From Vibrio stylophorae (GTDB taxonomy: Bacteria; Pseudomonadota; Gammaproteobacteria; Enterobacterales; Vibrionaceae), in NCBI RefSeq assembly GCF_921293875.1, contig NZ_CAKLDI010000001.1:434001-498000 (forward strand): 64,000 bases of DNA, given 5' to 3'. Both the position numbers and the translations under genes were made by a program. Of the stretch, positions 1 to 8,115 are shown piece by piece; position 1 is the stretch's first letter, and each line of letters starts with the position of its first letter. The notes under the pieces were generated by a model, which did no database searches, was not told the origin of the DNA, and saw only the letters and a program-made list of their open reading frames with translations.

Positions 1-2290
1 CCAACTCAAGCGCGTTCATGCCGTTATCTGCGGTGATCACCCGATAGCCTTCAAGGCGCAGATAGTTATTGAGGATTTGCAGGTTCACTGGCTCATCATC
101 AATCACGAGCAGCATATCGCCATTGGGGTTTTCTGGCAGCTGCTCGGATTCATCCAATAGCTGATTATCCGCAGCGCTTGGCGCTTGGAAGTGGTTGTGT
201 AGATCCCGCGCCTTACTGGTGGAGACTTGAGCTTCTGTCGCCAACGGCAAGGTAAAGCTAAAGGTGGTACCAATCAGTGGTTGGCTGCTGACATAGAGCT
301 GGCCGTTCATCAATTCAATCAACTGGCGGCTGATGGATAGCCCCAAGCCTGCCCCTTGGCGATAACGGCTGCTGTCGCTGGTTTGGGTCAGTGGCTCAAA
401 AATTAGTTCGAGCTGATCGGCTGGAATGCCTTCGCCAGTGTCGACGACTTGAATGCGAAGCTGATGATCAAGCACGGTCGCTGAGATAATAATTTTCCCT
501 TCGCTGGTGTACTTGATGGCATTGCCTACGAGGTTATAAAGCACCTGCTCAAGGCGCTGCTCGTCAGCAAAAATAAGCGGCAGGTTAGGTCCTACTTGGT
601 TGATGATGCGCACAGGCTTATCACCCAATAGGTGGTTAGACATTTCCAAGACCAAACGCACTGCCACTGAGCTATCTAGTGCATGACTGTCGAGGTCTAC
701 ATTGCCATAGCGCATCTTGTGATAGTCGAGAATGTCATCGACCAAGTTTGAAAGGCGCTGGCCACTGTTGATGATCATCTGTAGCTGATGCTGCTGCTGA
801 AGTGGCAGCGGGCCATTGAGACCTGAAACCATAGATTCAGCAATACCCACCATGCCGTGTAGTGGTGTCCGCAGTTCATGGGAGGTCATGGCCAAAAATT
901 CATCTTTGAGCTTATCGGCATGCTCAAGCTCGGCGTTTTTCTCTTCGATAATCTGAATTTGATGTTCGAGCTCTTGGTTTTGGCTGCGAATGGTGGCGAT
1001 TTTCTCGCGCACTGAGCGTTGCATACGTTCAAAACTGATGGCCAACCGGCCAATTTCATCGTGGCGGTCGGTGCTGCTAATGGCTTGGTCGAGATCGCCT
1101 GCGGATACTCGCTCAGCTGCCCAAGTGAGGCGTAGTAGTGGTGCGGTGATGGAGTTCGATAGCCAGTGTGAGGCGATTACGACCAAAATAATCGCCGATA
1201 GCATGGCGATGATAAAGATAGTCTCGAGCTGGCGCACTCGCGCAAAGGCTTCATTGGTAGGCAACTCAATGACTAGCGCCCAATGTTTATCGAGCACATG
1301 AATCGGGGCAAAGGCACTGAGTACCGCGATGCCATCAAAGTTATCCAAGCGACCCACACCTGTATCGCCAGCCAGCGCTAGATCAATGGCAGGGCTTTCA
1401 AAAAGCTTGTCATTTTCAGCGCCCATATTGATGCGTGTATGGTGCGCTTGGTTAATCAGCAGGGCGTGGGTTGAGTTGGCTTGGTTATTGACATCCTCTT
1501 GCACCAACTCGGTGAGCACTGTGTTGGGCAACTCAAAGAACACATAGCTATGCAGGTAGTTATCCTGTGAAACTGGTGCAGCGAGCCAAGCCACAGGAAC
1601 ATCATGGCTATTGTTGGTTGAAAAGTCGGTCAAAATAACAGGAATATTGTTGGCATCAATGCGCCCTTGACTGGCTTTTTGAATTTGCTGAAAGGCTTGG
1701 CCCAGCGGTTTATCTTTATAGGCCGCAGAGGTGAGATTCATCCCGTAGTTGTTGCGTTTTTTGACTGAATAAACCACGTTGCCATCGACATCGACGAGCA
1801 GAATATCAGAGAAATCAGAGCGATTGAGAAAGTCTAAATAGCTTTGGTGATAGCGTTTGTGCAGTAAGCGATAACGCTCACTGGTGTTGACCAGTGACGG
1901 TGAAATAGGGCGCGTAGAGTCGGGCTCGGCCTGATTGCCATCTAAGTTAGCGGCGACTTGATTGGTAATGGCATTGAGCGCGCGATCTTTGCTAAATCCT
2001 AGCTGAGCAAAGGCGCTGACCAGACCATAAAAGCGGCCGCCACTTCCCACCGCCAAATCAGAACGGGAAAAGCCCTGCACATTGGAAACTTCCGCCTCAA
2101 AATAGCGGTTAATTTGTTTGACCTTACTATCACGCAGCGAGGCCAAGTGACCCTGACTTTGATTTTCAAGGTCACGGCTGTGCGAGTTCAGGAAGAAGAG
2201 ACCAGTCAGAACCAAGGGGGTAATGCTAAGCGCCAAAAAGGCCAGCATCAAAGCATGTTGTAGCCGCTTAAATCGTTTGGTTGTTTGCAT
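1..2290 (-). CDS. Hybrid sensor histidine kinase, 3' end outside the window
   Basis: About 763 residues are visible and the reading frame runs off the left edge. Order seen: a transmembrane segment near residues 14-34, a periplasmic sensor region of about 315 residues, a second membrane segment near 352-374, a HAMP linker (about 375-427), a HisKA dimerisation domain with the phospho-acceptor His471 in a SHELRTPLHG motif, an HATPase domain (N box near 587, DTGEGI near 617, GLGLSI near 648), and the start of a receiver domain (VIDDEP near 727). The receiver's phospho-accepting Asp would lie beyond position 1. The family autophosphorylates on His and relays phosphate to Asp. The signal sensed cannot be told from sequence. 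The ATG at 2290 is preceded by GGTGGGCCAAGG. Which named kinase it is was not recognised. Confidence 0.9.
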   Translation of the reverse strand, partial: MQTTKRFKRLQHALMLAFLALSITPLVLTGLFFLNSHSRDLENQSQGHLASLRDSKVKQINRYFEAEVSNVQGFSRSDLAVGSGGRFYGLVSAFAQLGFSKDRALNAITNQVAANLDGNQAEPDSTRPISPSLVNTSERYRLLHKRYHQSYLDFLNRSDFSDILLVDVDGNVVYSVKKRNNYGMNLTSAAYKDKPLGQAFQQIQKASQGRIDANNIPVILTDFSTNNSHDVPVAWLAAPVSQDNYLHSYVFFELPNTVLTELVQEDVNNQANSTHALLINQAHHTRINMGAENDKLFESPAIDLALAGDTGVGRLDNFDGIAVLSAFAPIHVLDKHWALVIELPTNEAFARVRQLETIFIIAMLSAIILVVIASHWLSNSITAPLLRLTWAAERVSAGDLDQAISSTDRHDEIGRLAISFERMQRSVREKIATIRSQNQELEHQIQIIEEKNAELEHADKLKDEFLAMTSHELRTPLHGMVGIAESMVSGLNGPLPLQQQHQLQMIINSGQRLSNLVDDILDYHKMRYGNVDLDSHALDSSVAVRLVLEMSNHLLGDKPVRIINQVGPNLPLIFADEQRLEQVLYNLVGNAIKYTSEGKIIISATVLDHQLRIQVVDTGEGIPADQLELIFEPLTQTSDSSRYRQGAGLGLSISRQLIELMNGQLYVSSQPLIGTTFSFTLPLATEAQVSTSKARDLHNHFQAPSAADNQLLDESEQLPENPNGDMLLVIDDEPVNLQILNNYLRLEGYRVITADNGMNALEL

Positions 2291-2649
2291 CCTTGGCCCA
2301 CCACAAATTACAGCTTAAGCATCTAGGTCAATATGACAGATGCAAAATGAGAAAGTCGCGTCGGCGAAGCTTAACGAGGATCAAATTTATCAGCAAGGTA
2401 GTGACCAACTAACTGTGCGCCAATACACAGCTTTTTGGAAAATATAATCGCAACACCAAGTTACAAAGCCATGCTCGTGATATCAACCGCAAGCTCGTTA
2501 TGTGAGAAGACCTTTTAGTAAGCCAAATCAATAAGACAAAGGCGCTCATTCAAGTTGATAGGTATGGATAAGAAGGGGATAGCCATGAAACAAAAATGAG
2601 TACCAAAGGGGATTGGTACTCATGATTTTGCAGGGGATGCGTGAAGGGC
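2291..2649. other. Spacer between hybrid kinase and rsmC
   Basis: This 359-base stretch has no convincing reading frame. It must carry the promoter of the leftward hybrid kinase near 2300-2350, where TTGACC is seen on the minus strand but with poor -10 spacing. It also holds the rsmC terminator at 2588-2623. Nothing else recognisable was seen. Confidence 0.6.
2588..2623 (-). terminator. Rho-independent terminator of rsmC
   Basis: An 11-bp perfect stem (2596-2606 with 2613-2623, loop of six bases) is followed on the minus strand by TTTTTGTTT. It lies 27 bases past the rsmC stop codon. Confidence 0.85.
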
Positions 2650-3693
2650 TTATTCAGCGCTTAGGTTGCTGTAGACGCGAAACCCTTTGCCCTCAGCCAC
2701 AGTGGTGCATTGACCAAAGCTTGCTTGATAAACCGGTGGATATTGCAAGAAGCTGTTGGCCACGATCAGCAGTTGTCCTTGCGCAGTGAGATATTTTGGC
2801 GCTTGCTCAATCAGCTGCTCACTGGCGCGATAGAAGGTTTTTAGTCCGGCGTGAAAAGGCGGATTACTGATGATGGCATCAAATTTTTCAGCGTCAGTAT
2901 TTTTATCAAAGGTGCTATACACATCGGTTGCGCGCACATCACCCTCAAGGCCATTCGCGGCTAAGGTCGCTTGGGTCGATGCCACTGCCCAAGCGCTCAC
3001 GTCAGCGGCGACCAAATCAATGGTTGGATAGCGTTGTTTCATCAATGTGGCAATCACACCTGCACCGCAACCAAAATCAAGAATGCGCCCTTGTAGGTTG
3101 GGTAAGTGATTTAGCAGCAGTGCGGTGCCAACATCTAAGCTGCCGTGACTAAAGACGCCAGGCAGGCTTTGCACGCTGATCTGCTGTTCGCCTAAGGTCA
3201 CTGTGTATTGCTTGAACCAGTCGTTGAGGTTGAACTCAGTCGGTGCTTGCTCACATAGGCCAAAGTAGAAGCTGCAGCGGCGCGCAGAATCAAATTTGGT
3301 GAGCTTGCCATAGGGGGCAAACATCTTTTCAGCGCTTTTTACGCCGCTACGGTTTTCACCAACCACGATCACTTCAGTACCTGCACCGCAGTGATGCATC
3401 AACATCGCAAATAGCATCTCGGCTTCCGCTTTGGCTTTTGGCCAATAGAGGATCACTTGGGTTGGTTTGATTTCAGCTGGAATGCGGGTGCCAAAAAAGC
3501 ATTGTAATGACGGATATTGGCTGAGTCGCTGATAGTGGCCAAAGTGGGTGCAGAATACGGAAACACTGAGACTATGCTGCGCTAGGGTCAGAGCAAAATC
3601 ATCACTGAACTCACCAGCAATTAAAAGGTGTTGATCGGCGACATAGGCCAGTTGGCGCTCAAGAATTTCGCTCGCAGGAATAAAGGCAGACAT
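2650..3693 (-). CDS. rsmC: 16S rRNA (guanine-N2-)-methyltransferase RsmC
   Basis: This is the SAM-dependent methylase that modifies G1207 of 16S rRNA in the small subunit. The 347-residue product has the two-domain layout of the family: an N-terminal non-catalytic copy and a C-terminal Rossmann fold with DFGCGAG at about 206-212 and the catalytic NPPF at about 277-280. It begins MSAFIPASE, very like E. coli RsmC. An in-frame start eight codons upstream exists, but the ATG at 3693 has a good ribosome site (GGAG, 6 bases before) and matches homologues, so it was chosen. It stands alone between two terminators, with a run of nine C residues upstream on its coding strand. Confidence 0.95.
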   Translation of the reverse strand: MSAFIPASEILERQLAYVADQHLLIAGEFSDDFALTLAQHSLSVSVFCTHFGHYQRLSQYPSLQCFFGTRIPAEIKPTQVILYWPKAKAEAEMLFAMLMHHCGAGTEVIVVGENRSGVKSAEKMFAPYGKLTKFDSARRCSFYFGLCEQAPTEFNLNDWFKQYTVTLGEQQISVQSLPGVFSHGSLDVGTALLLNHLPNLQGRILDFGCGAGVIATLMKQRYPTIDLVAADVSAWAVASTQATLAANGLEGDVRATDVYSTFDKNTDAEKFDAIISNPPFHAGLKTFYRASEQLIEQAPKYLTAQGQLLIVANSFLQYPPVYQASFGQCTTVAEGKGFRVYSNLSAE

Positions 3694-3750
3694 AGGGTGC
3701 TCCGCACAGGCTATCAATTGGGCGGCGATTGTCCCACAAAAGGGGGGGGG

Positions 3751-3787
3751 ATAAAAGAGCGGCCAAGGTTTGTGCCTTGGCCGCTTT
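3751..3787 (-). terminator. Terminator after the AI-2E family permease gene
   Basis: An 11-bp stem (3758-3768 with 3775-3785, 6-base loop) is followed on the minus strand by CTTTTAT. It lies about 33 bases after the stop codon of the upstream gene. The G run at 3742-3750 follows directly. Confidence 0.8.
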
Positions 3788-3818
3788 GATTTGATTGAAA
3801 TTTGTTTGCACCGAGGTG

Positions 3819-4940
3819 CTAGCGGTTATCTTGATGGGTTAAGAAATCTTTGAACTCTTGTTCGTAGAGATGGAATAGCACCATGGTCATACCAAAAATC
3901 ACTGGGCCATAAATCAATCCCATCAAACCAAAGAGCTGTAAGCCACCCAGTAGTGAGAAGAAGATAAACAGCGTGCTCATGGCTGAGCTGCCCTGCATCA
4001 AAATTGGTCGTAGGAAGTTATCGATAGAGCCGACAATCAAGGTGCCCCAGGTGGCTAAAAATAGCGCCCATTGCCAGTCACCCGTGAATAGTAAAAATGC
4101 AGCGGCGGGCACCCAAATGAGCGCTGTGCCGACTACCGGAATGAAAGAGGCAAAGCCCATGATAGTGCCCCAGAAAAGACCTGGGAAGCCGGCCAGCCAC
4201 ATCGCAAAGCCGCCCGCAAAACCTTGCGCAATAGCGGTTACGAATGATCCCAGTACCGCAGATTTAGCGACATTTTCCATTTGCGTAAAGAGTGCATCTT
4301 CTTGGCTACGAGAAAGCGGCAAAATATGGCGTAGGCCTCGAATCATCTTGTCGTAGTCACGAAGTAGGAAGAACAGTACAAAGAGCATCAAAAAGAAGCT
4401 GGCAATAAATCCGGTAAGATCGCCAAGTAGCTTGGTACTGAGATTAAGAATCTTGGTGCCCATGGTGGAGGCAAAGGTCGCTAAATGCTGCAAAATCTTC
4501 TGCGGTTCAAGCTTATCAAATGGGGTGTATTCATTGAGTAGCTTGAGCGATTTCTCCACATAGGGGTGCACCATGATTTCCTGAGCGCCGCCATTGCTGA
4601 GCCAATCATAGGCTTGGCGTGAAAAGACTGTACCTTGCTGTGCGATAGCTGAAATAACAAAGATCAGCGGGATCACAATCATAAAGGTGAGCAAAATACA
4701 GGAGAGTAGGGCAGCGGTATTGGCATGGCCGCCAATGCCGCGTTCAATGCGTTTATGCAAGGAGGCAAATAGAATCGCAATAATAAAGGCCATTACGATG
4801 GAGCCAATATAAGGGGCGATTAATTTATAACAAGCAAATGCGGCGATACCTAGGGCAACAATCAAAATCCAATGACGAGGTTCACTGGCCATACTTTGCG
4901 GTGATTGTGGCAATGGCTTATTGCTTTGTGATTCAGACAC
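3819..4940 (-). CDS. AI-2E family transporter (PerM/YhhT-like membrane protein)
   Basis: A 373-residue inner-membrane protein with about eight hydrophobic segments: two near the N-terminus, a long loop, then helices around a FFLLRDYDKM segment and a cluster in the C-terminal third containing GFPGLFWG and FIPVVGTALIW, both typical of the AI-2E/UPF0118 family. Members include TqsA, the AI-2 exporter, and ion antiporters, so the substrate cannot be assigned. The GTG at 4940 is chosen because GAAGGA stands six bases before it and the hydrophilic start VSESQSNKPLP suits a cytoplasmic N-terminus; the longer in-frame ATG at 4973 has no such site. A strong terminator follows it. Confidence 0.85.
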   Translation of the reverse strand: MSESQSNKPLPQSPQSMASEPRHWILIVALGIAAFACYKLIAPYIGSIVMAFIIAILFASLHKRIERGIGGHANTAALLSCILLTFMIVIPLIFVISAIAQQGTVFSRQAYDWLSNGGAQEIMVHPYVEKSLKLLNEYTPFDKLEPQKILQHLATFASTMGTKILNLSTKLLGDLTGFIASFFLMLFVLFFLLRDYDKMIRGLRHILPLSRSQEDALFTQMENVAKSAVLGSFVTAIAQGFAGGFAMWLAGFPGLFWGTIMGFASFIPVVGTALIWVPAAAFLLFTGDWQWALFLATWGTLIVGSIDNFLRPILMQGSSAMSTLFIFFSLLGGLQLFGLMGLIYGPVIFGMTMVLFHLYEQEFKDFLTHQDNR

Positions 4941-5105
4941 GTTGAATCCTTCGATGTAACAAAAGATGAGCACAGCATAGTATGTCTTGGCGCTGCTATA
5001 AATAGACTTTTGCTTGACCCTGCCGACTATCTCAAGTGACTATGAGCGAGGTAATGATTTTTTTGCAATGTAATTGAGCCAGCAAAGGCAAGCGAGGAGA
5101 ACAGC

Positions 5106-5213
5106 ATGGGTTGTGGATGTGGAGATTCGGGCTGCGGTAAAAAACGTAAAATGCCATGGGCATTGATCTGTGTGGTGGTGATCGCGATTGCGGCTGTGTT
5201 CCTATGGCAATAA
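5106..5213 (+). CDS. 35-residue Cys-rich single-span membrane peptide
   Basis: A short reading frame encodes 35 residues: a Cys/Gly head (MGCGCGDSGCGKKRK, Cys at 3, 5 and 10), then a hydrophobic segment of about 19 residues ending in WQ. The ribosome site GAGGAG stands six bases before the ATG, close to ideal, and a stem with a T run follows at 5283-5325. The basic KKRK patch before the helix predicts that the Cys head stays in the cytoplasm. The Cys cluster might bind metal or carry a redox or lipid modification. No family was recognised. It is the only plus-strand gene in this stretch, between the permease gene and the tRNA operon. Function unknown; reality of the gene judged likely from the ribosome site and composition. 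Confidence 0.65.
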   Translation: MGCGCGDSGCGKKRKMPWALICVVVIAIAAVFLWQ

Positions 5214-5282
5214 TGACGCGCTAGATATATCAGACATTGTTGTGACTCGCCTGTTTGCAGGCGTATATGACGGAGAAAAATA

Positions 5283-5325
5283 AGGGTGCAGGCTTTCAAT
5301 GAAGTCGCACTCTTTTTTATTTTTT
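5283..5325 (+). terminator. Terminator after the 35-residue peptide gene
   Basis: A 7-bp stem with one G-U pair (5283-5289 with 5307-5313) encloses a 17-base loop that can fold further, and it is followed by a run of T. It lies 70 bases after the small gene's stop. A second small hairpin, CGCCTG/CAGGCG, sits at 5248-5263. Confidence 0.6.
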
Positions 5326-5358
5326 CGGTGAAAAACTGAAAGAGGGAAGGGGAATAGC

Positions 5359-5388
5359 AAAAAACCCCACTCAAAGAGCAGGGCTTTT
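5359..5388 (-). terminator. Terminator of the tRNA operon
   Basis: On the minus strand an 8-bp stem with G-U pairs (5376-5383 with 5365-5372, loop of three) is followed by six T. It begins 11 bases after the last tRNA-Asn. The plus-strand face also has a T run, so it may work both ways. Confidence 0.75.
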
Positions 5389-5393
5389 TAAGG

Positions 5394-5469
5394 TGGCTCC
5401 CCCTGCAAGACTTGAACTTGCGACATACGGATTAACAGTCCGCCGTTCTACCGACTGAACTAAGGGGGA
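5394..5469 (-). tRNA. tRNA-Asn (GTT), copy nearest the terminator
   Basis: 76 bases with cloverleaf pairing, acceptor TCCCCCT/AGGGGGA, anticodon GTT in GGACTGTTAATCC, and an encoded CCA end. Identical in sequence to the two neighbouring Asn copies. Confidence 0.97.
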
Positions 5470-5515
5470 ACAATTTGTCTTGTTTAATCACTTCAGAGAA
5501 GTCATCAAACGAAAG

Positions 5516-5591
5516 TGGCTCCCCCTGCAAGACTTGAACTTGCGACATACGGATTAACAGTCCGCCGTTCTACCGACTGAACTAAGGGGGA
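5516..5591 (-). tRNA. tRNA-Asn (GTT), middle copy
   Basis: Same 76-base sequence, anticodon GTT and encoded CCA as its neighbours. The spacer either side is almost the same, so this is a recent tandem duplication. Confidence 0.97.
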
Positions 5592-5638
5592 ACAATTTGT
5601 CTTGTTCAATCACTTCAAATGAAGTCATCAAACGAAAG

Positions 5639-5714
5639 TGGCTCCCCCTGCAAGACTTGAACTTGCGACATACGGATTAACAGTCCGCCGTTCTACCGAC
5701 TGAACTAAGGGGGA
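5639..5714 (-). tRNA. tRNA-Asn (GTT), first Asn copy transcribed
   Basis: 76 bases, anticodon GTT, encoded CCA; only six bases separate it from the tRNA-Phe transcribed before it. Confidence 0.97.
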
Positions 5715-5720
5715 ATTGTA

Positions 5721-5796
5721 TGGTGCCTCGAGGCGGAATCGAACCACCGACACGGGGATTTTCAATCCCCTGCTCTACCGACTGAGCTATCGAGGC
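5721..5796 (-). tRNA. tRNA-Phe (GAA)
   Basis: 76 bases with anticodon GAA in GGATTGAAAATCC and an encoded CCA. Its acceptor stem is GCCTCGA/TCGAGGC, unlike the first-transcribed Phe copy of this operon, which has GCCCGGA/TCCGGGC. Confidence 0.97.
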
Positions 5797-5858
5797 AAAA
5801 GTGCAGCATTTCTGCTTTCACTTTTGCAAGTCACTTAAAAAGTAACATTGCTAAATAA

Positions 5859-5934
<76 letters not shown>

Positions 5935-6000
5935 ACAAACTGGTTGTGCAATACAACATTTTCTATCTTAAGCGCTTGGTATTCACTTAAGAGCACAATA

Positions 6001-6076
6001 TGGTGCCTCGAGGCGGAATCGAACCACCGACACGGGGATTTTCAATCCCCTGCTCTACCGACTGAGCTATCGAGGC
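6001..6076 (-). tRNA. tRNA-Phe (GAA)
   Basis: Identical to the copy at 5721-5796, including the GCCTCGA acceptor arm, with encoded CCA. With the Thr gene and related spacers it forms a duplicated Phe-Thr cassette of about 280 bp. Confidence 0.97.
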
Positions 6077-6136
6077 GAAAGTAATGTATTTCTACTTACT
6101 TCCAGCAAGCCACTTACAAGCGACATTGCTAAATAA

Positions 6137-6212
<76 letters not shown>

Positions 6213-6271
6213 ACAAACTGGTTGTGCAATTTCAGCACCATCTCAAGTCATTCAAACTCAAGACTTAAATA

Positions 6272-6347
6272 TGGTGCCCGGAGGCGGAATCGAACCACCG
6301 ACACGGGGATTTTCAATCCCCTGCTCTACCGACTGAGCTATCCGGGC
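6272..6347 (-). tRNA. tRNA-Phe (GAA), first gene of the operon
   Basis: 76 bases with anticodon GAA and encoded CCA. The acceptor stem GCCCGGA/TCCGGGC matches the usual enterobacterial tRNA-Phe and differs from the other two Phe copies by two compensated base pairs. It is the first gene after the promoter. Confidence 0.97.
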
Positions 6348-6358
6348 AACGGAGCGCT

Positions 6359-6387
6359 ATTAAACGGATTTTCGCTGAAATGGTCAA
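6359..6387 (-). promoter_or_regulatory. Sigma-70 promoter of the tRNA operon
   Basis: On the minus strand TTGACC, a 17-base spacer and TTTAAT are followed by a GC-rich discriminator (AGCGCTCC), as in stringently controlled stable-RNA promoters. The predicted start is about 5 bases before the first tRNA-Phe. Confidence 0.85.
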
Positions 6388-6472
6388 CCCTTTTTTCCAA
6401 CTTTCTTTACTTTTTTGTTCGTTTGCTCGCTTTCTGTTCGCAATGGTTGTTTTGCCTACAGAAAACGATTGT

Positions 6473-7606
6473 TTACACGCCGTGTGCTGCAAATTCTTTT
6501 TTGAAATTGGTCACTTTGTAAAGATAGCGACGCGCTTCCTGTTTTGGGTGTTTTTGGGTGAGCGCCCAGTACACTTGGTTCGGTTTTAGACGATTGATCT
6601 TCTCAATGGCGCGTGTGCGGTTGGCATCAAAGGTTCTGAGCACATTGCCAGCACCACCGTTATAAGCAGAGATCATCGTATACTCTTTTGACAGTGGGTG
6701 GCGTACATCTTTGAGATAACGAGTCTTTAAGATATAGAAATAGGCGGTGCCGATATCGATATTCTTTGCTGGGTTAAATAGCACCTCAGGCGTGGGTTCG
6801 CCGGGTTTATTCATCACCAGCTTATAAACATCACGTCCTGCCGTTTTCGGTACCACCTGCATTAAGCCGTAGGCATTGGCCCAACTGACCGCGTAGGGGT
6901 TAAAGCTACTCTCGGTTTTGATAATGGCGTAGATCAGATCTTCTGGGATCCCATATTTACGCGAGGCTTGGCGAATATAACTGGCGTATTGGCCACCACG
7001 CATATCGCTGTGTCCCTCGACCATAGGGATCTCAACATAGTAGGCATTTTGATAGCCCACTTGACGCTTTTTAAGCTGATGAGCAATCAGATAATCAGCA
7101 AAACGGTTGGCGCGCCAATCCCATTCAATGGCTTTTTTATCTTGGTCGAGCACCTGTCCCAGCAAAAAAGGTTTCCCTTGAAGTGAGACATCTCGAGCAC
7201 TAAAAAGATCGACGCCAGCAGGATCGTAAGGCGTGAGTAGGGTGGTGATAATGGCATTGCGCAAATGTAATTGCGGATCATCTTTGGCCACAGTTTCGAC
7301 TGTGACTATGCCGCGGGTAAAGTCCACATGGGCACGGCTTAAATAGCCATCGGTATACTTGACGTAGTCACGTTTGCTGGCAATCAACACATCATTGCTG
7401 CCCCAACGATGTTCAATTTCGCCAGAGAAGTTGTTGATCAGCCGATCCATGGCTGCGATATCTTTGGTGAACTGGCCGGGCAGCGGCGCTAGGTTTTTAG
7501 CAAAGCGGTTGGTTGTGTCGTAATCAACATCATAAATTCGCTCCACCATTTCTCGAGAGCAGCCCGAAAGGGCAAGGAGAAGACAAACAAGCGCCGTGAA
7601 TCGCAT
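6473..7606 (-). CDS. mltC: Membrane-bound lytic murein transglycosylase C
   Basis: A 377-residue outer-membrane lipoprotein that cleaves the glycan strands of peptidoglycan, leaving 1,6-anhydro ends. The signal peptide ends in the lipobox ALSGC with lipidated Cys16. An MltC-specific N-terminal domain (about 30-195) is followed by the SLT domain with catalytic Glu232 in KTESSFNPYAVS, then YGLMQVVPKTAG and the SAYNGGAGN motif. It is the last gene of the mutY-yggX-mltC run, the E. coli order; 61 bases separate it from yggX. The tRNA operon promoter begins about 86 bases past its stop. Nothing abnormal. Confidence 0.95.
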   Translation of the reverse strand: MRFTALVCLLLALSGCSREMVERIYDVDYDTTNRFAKNLAPLPGQFTKDIAAMDRLINNFSGEIEHRWGSNDVLIASKRDYVKYTDGYLSRAHVDFTRGIVTVETVAKDDPQLHLRNAIITTLLTPYDPAGVDLFSARDVSLQGKPFLLGQVLDQDKKAIEWDWRANRFADYLIAHQLKKRQVGYQNAYYVEIPMVEGHSDMRGGQYASYIRQASRKYGIPEDLIYAIIKTESSFNPYAVSWANAYGLMQVVPKTAGRDVYKLVMNKPGEPTPEVLFNPAKNIDIGTAYFYILKTRYLKDVRHPLSKEYTMISAYNGGAGNVLRTFDANRTRAIEKINRLKPNQVYWALTQKHPKQEARRYLYKVTNFKKEFAAHGV

Positions 7607-7667
7607 GACCTACATCGTCCTTGAATACTAAATCTAACCGATTGAAATAAAACCTTATTGATCCTTT

Positions 7668-7946
7668 CTATTGATCGTCGCTTGGTGGGGTATAGCCATC
7701 GATCACGGTATCGTGACCTTCAAATAGATATTTCACCATTTCAGCTTCGAGTAGCTGGCGATGTGCAGGATCCATCATGTTGAGTTTCTTTTCATTGATC
7801 AGCATGGTTTGTTTTTTCTGCCACTCAGCCCAAGCTTCTTTGCTGATATTGTCAAAAATGCGCTTACCAAGATCGCCTGGATAAAATTGAAAATCGAGGC
7901 CTTCGGCTTCTTTGTTTAGGCGCTGGCAAAATACGATTCGGCTCAT
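7668..7946 (-). CDS. yggX: YggX family Fe(II)-trafficking / oxidative protection protein
   Basis: The 92-residue product begins [20 protein letters not shown] and contains the [18 protein letters not shown] and [12 protein letters not shown] segments that define the YggX family. The single Cys7 is the conserved one. In enterobacteria YggX protects Fe-S clusters and limits oxidative DNA damage, and it is co-transcribed with mutY, as here. The ATG at 7946 is preferred over an in-frame start 15 codons earlier because GAGGA sits about seven bases before it and homologues start there. Confidence 0.95.
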   Translation of the reverse strand: MSRIVFCQRLNKEAEGLDFQFYPGDLGKRIFDNISKEAWAEWQKKQTMLINEKKLNMMDPAHRQLLEAEMVKYLFEGHDTVIDGYTPPSDDQ

Positions 7947-8115
7947 GCTTGATTCCTCATATGGGCGCGCAATCCGTTTCGATTGCGTCAAAATGGGGTG
8001 AAGAGATTGTTATACCAAAGCTTGGCCGTCGCGGCTATGGCGCAGCGGCGAGAATCTGAGCTTGGTAGTGCTTTACGGCTGCCTAGTATCGATGGCATTT
8101 ATTGATGAGATGCTG

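Larger units (their letters stand above)
5394..5714 (-). repeat. Tandem triplication of a tRNA-Asn unit of about 122 bp
   Basis: Three identical tRNA-Asn genes repeat at 122 and 123 bases. The two spacers between them (5470-5515 and 5592-5638) differ at only a few positions, mainly around CTTCAGAGAAG versus CTTCAAATGAAG. This shows whole-unit amplification rather than independent genes. Confidence 0.85.

Noticed and set aside
5027..5374. Minus-strand frame of 115 residues over the 35-residue peptide
   Set aside because: No ribosome site, runs through a terminator hairpin, and has no recognisable domain.
6222..6521. Plus-strand frame starting in the tRNA region
   Set aside because: It overlaps the antisense of tRNA-Phe and the tRNA promoter; the protein has no familiar features.
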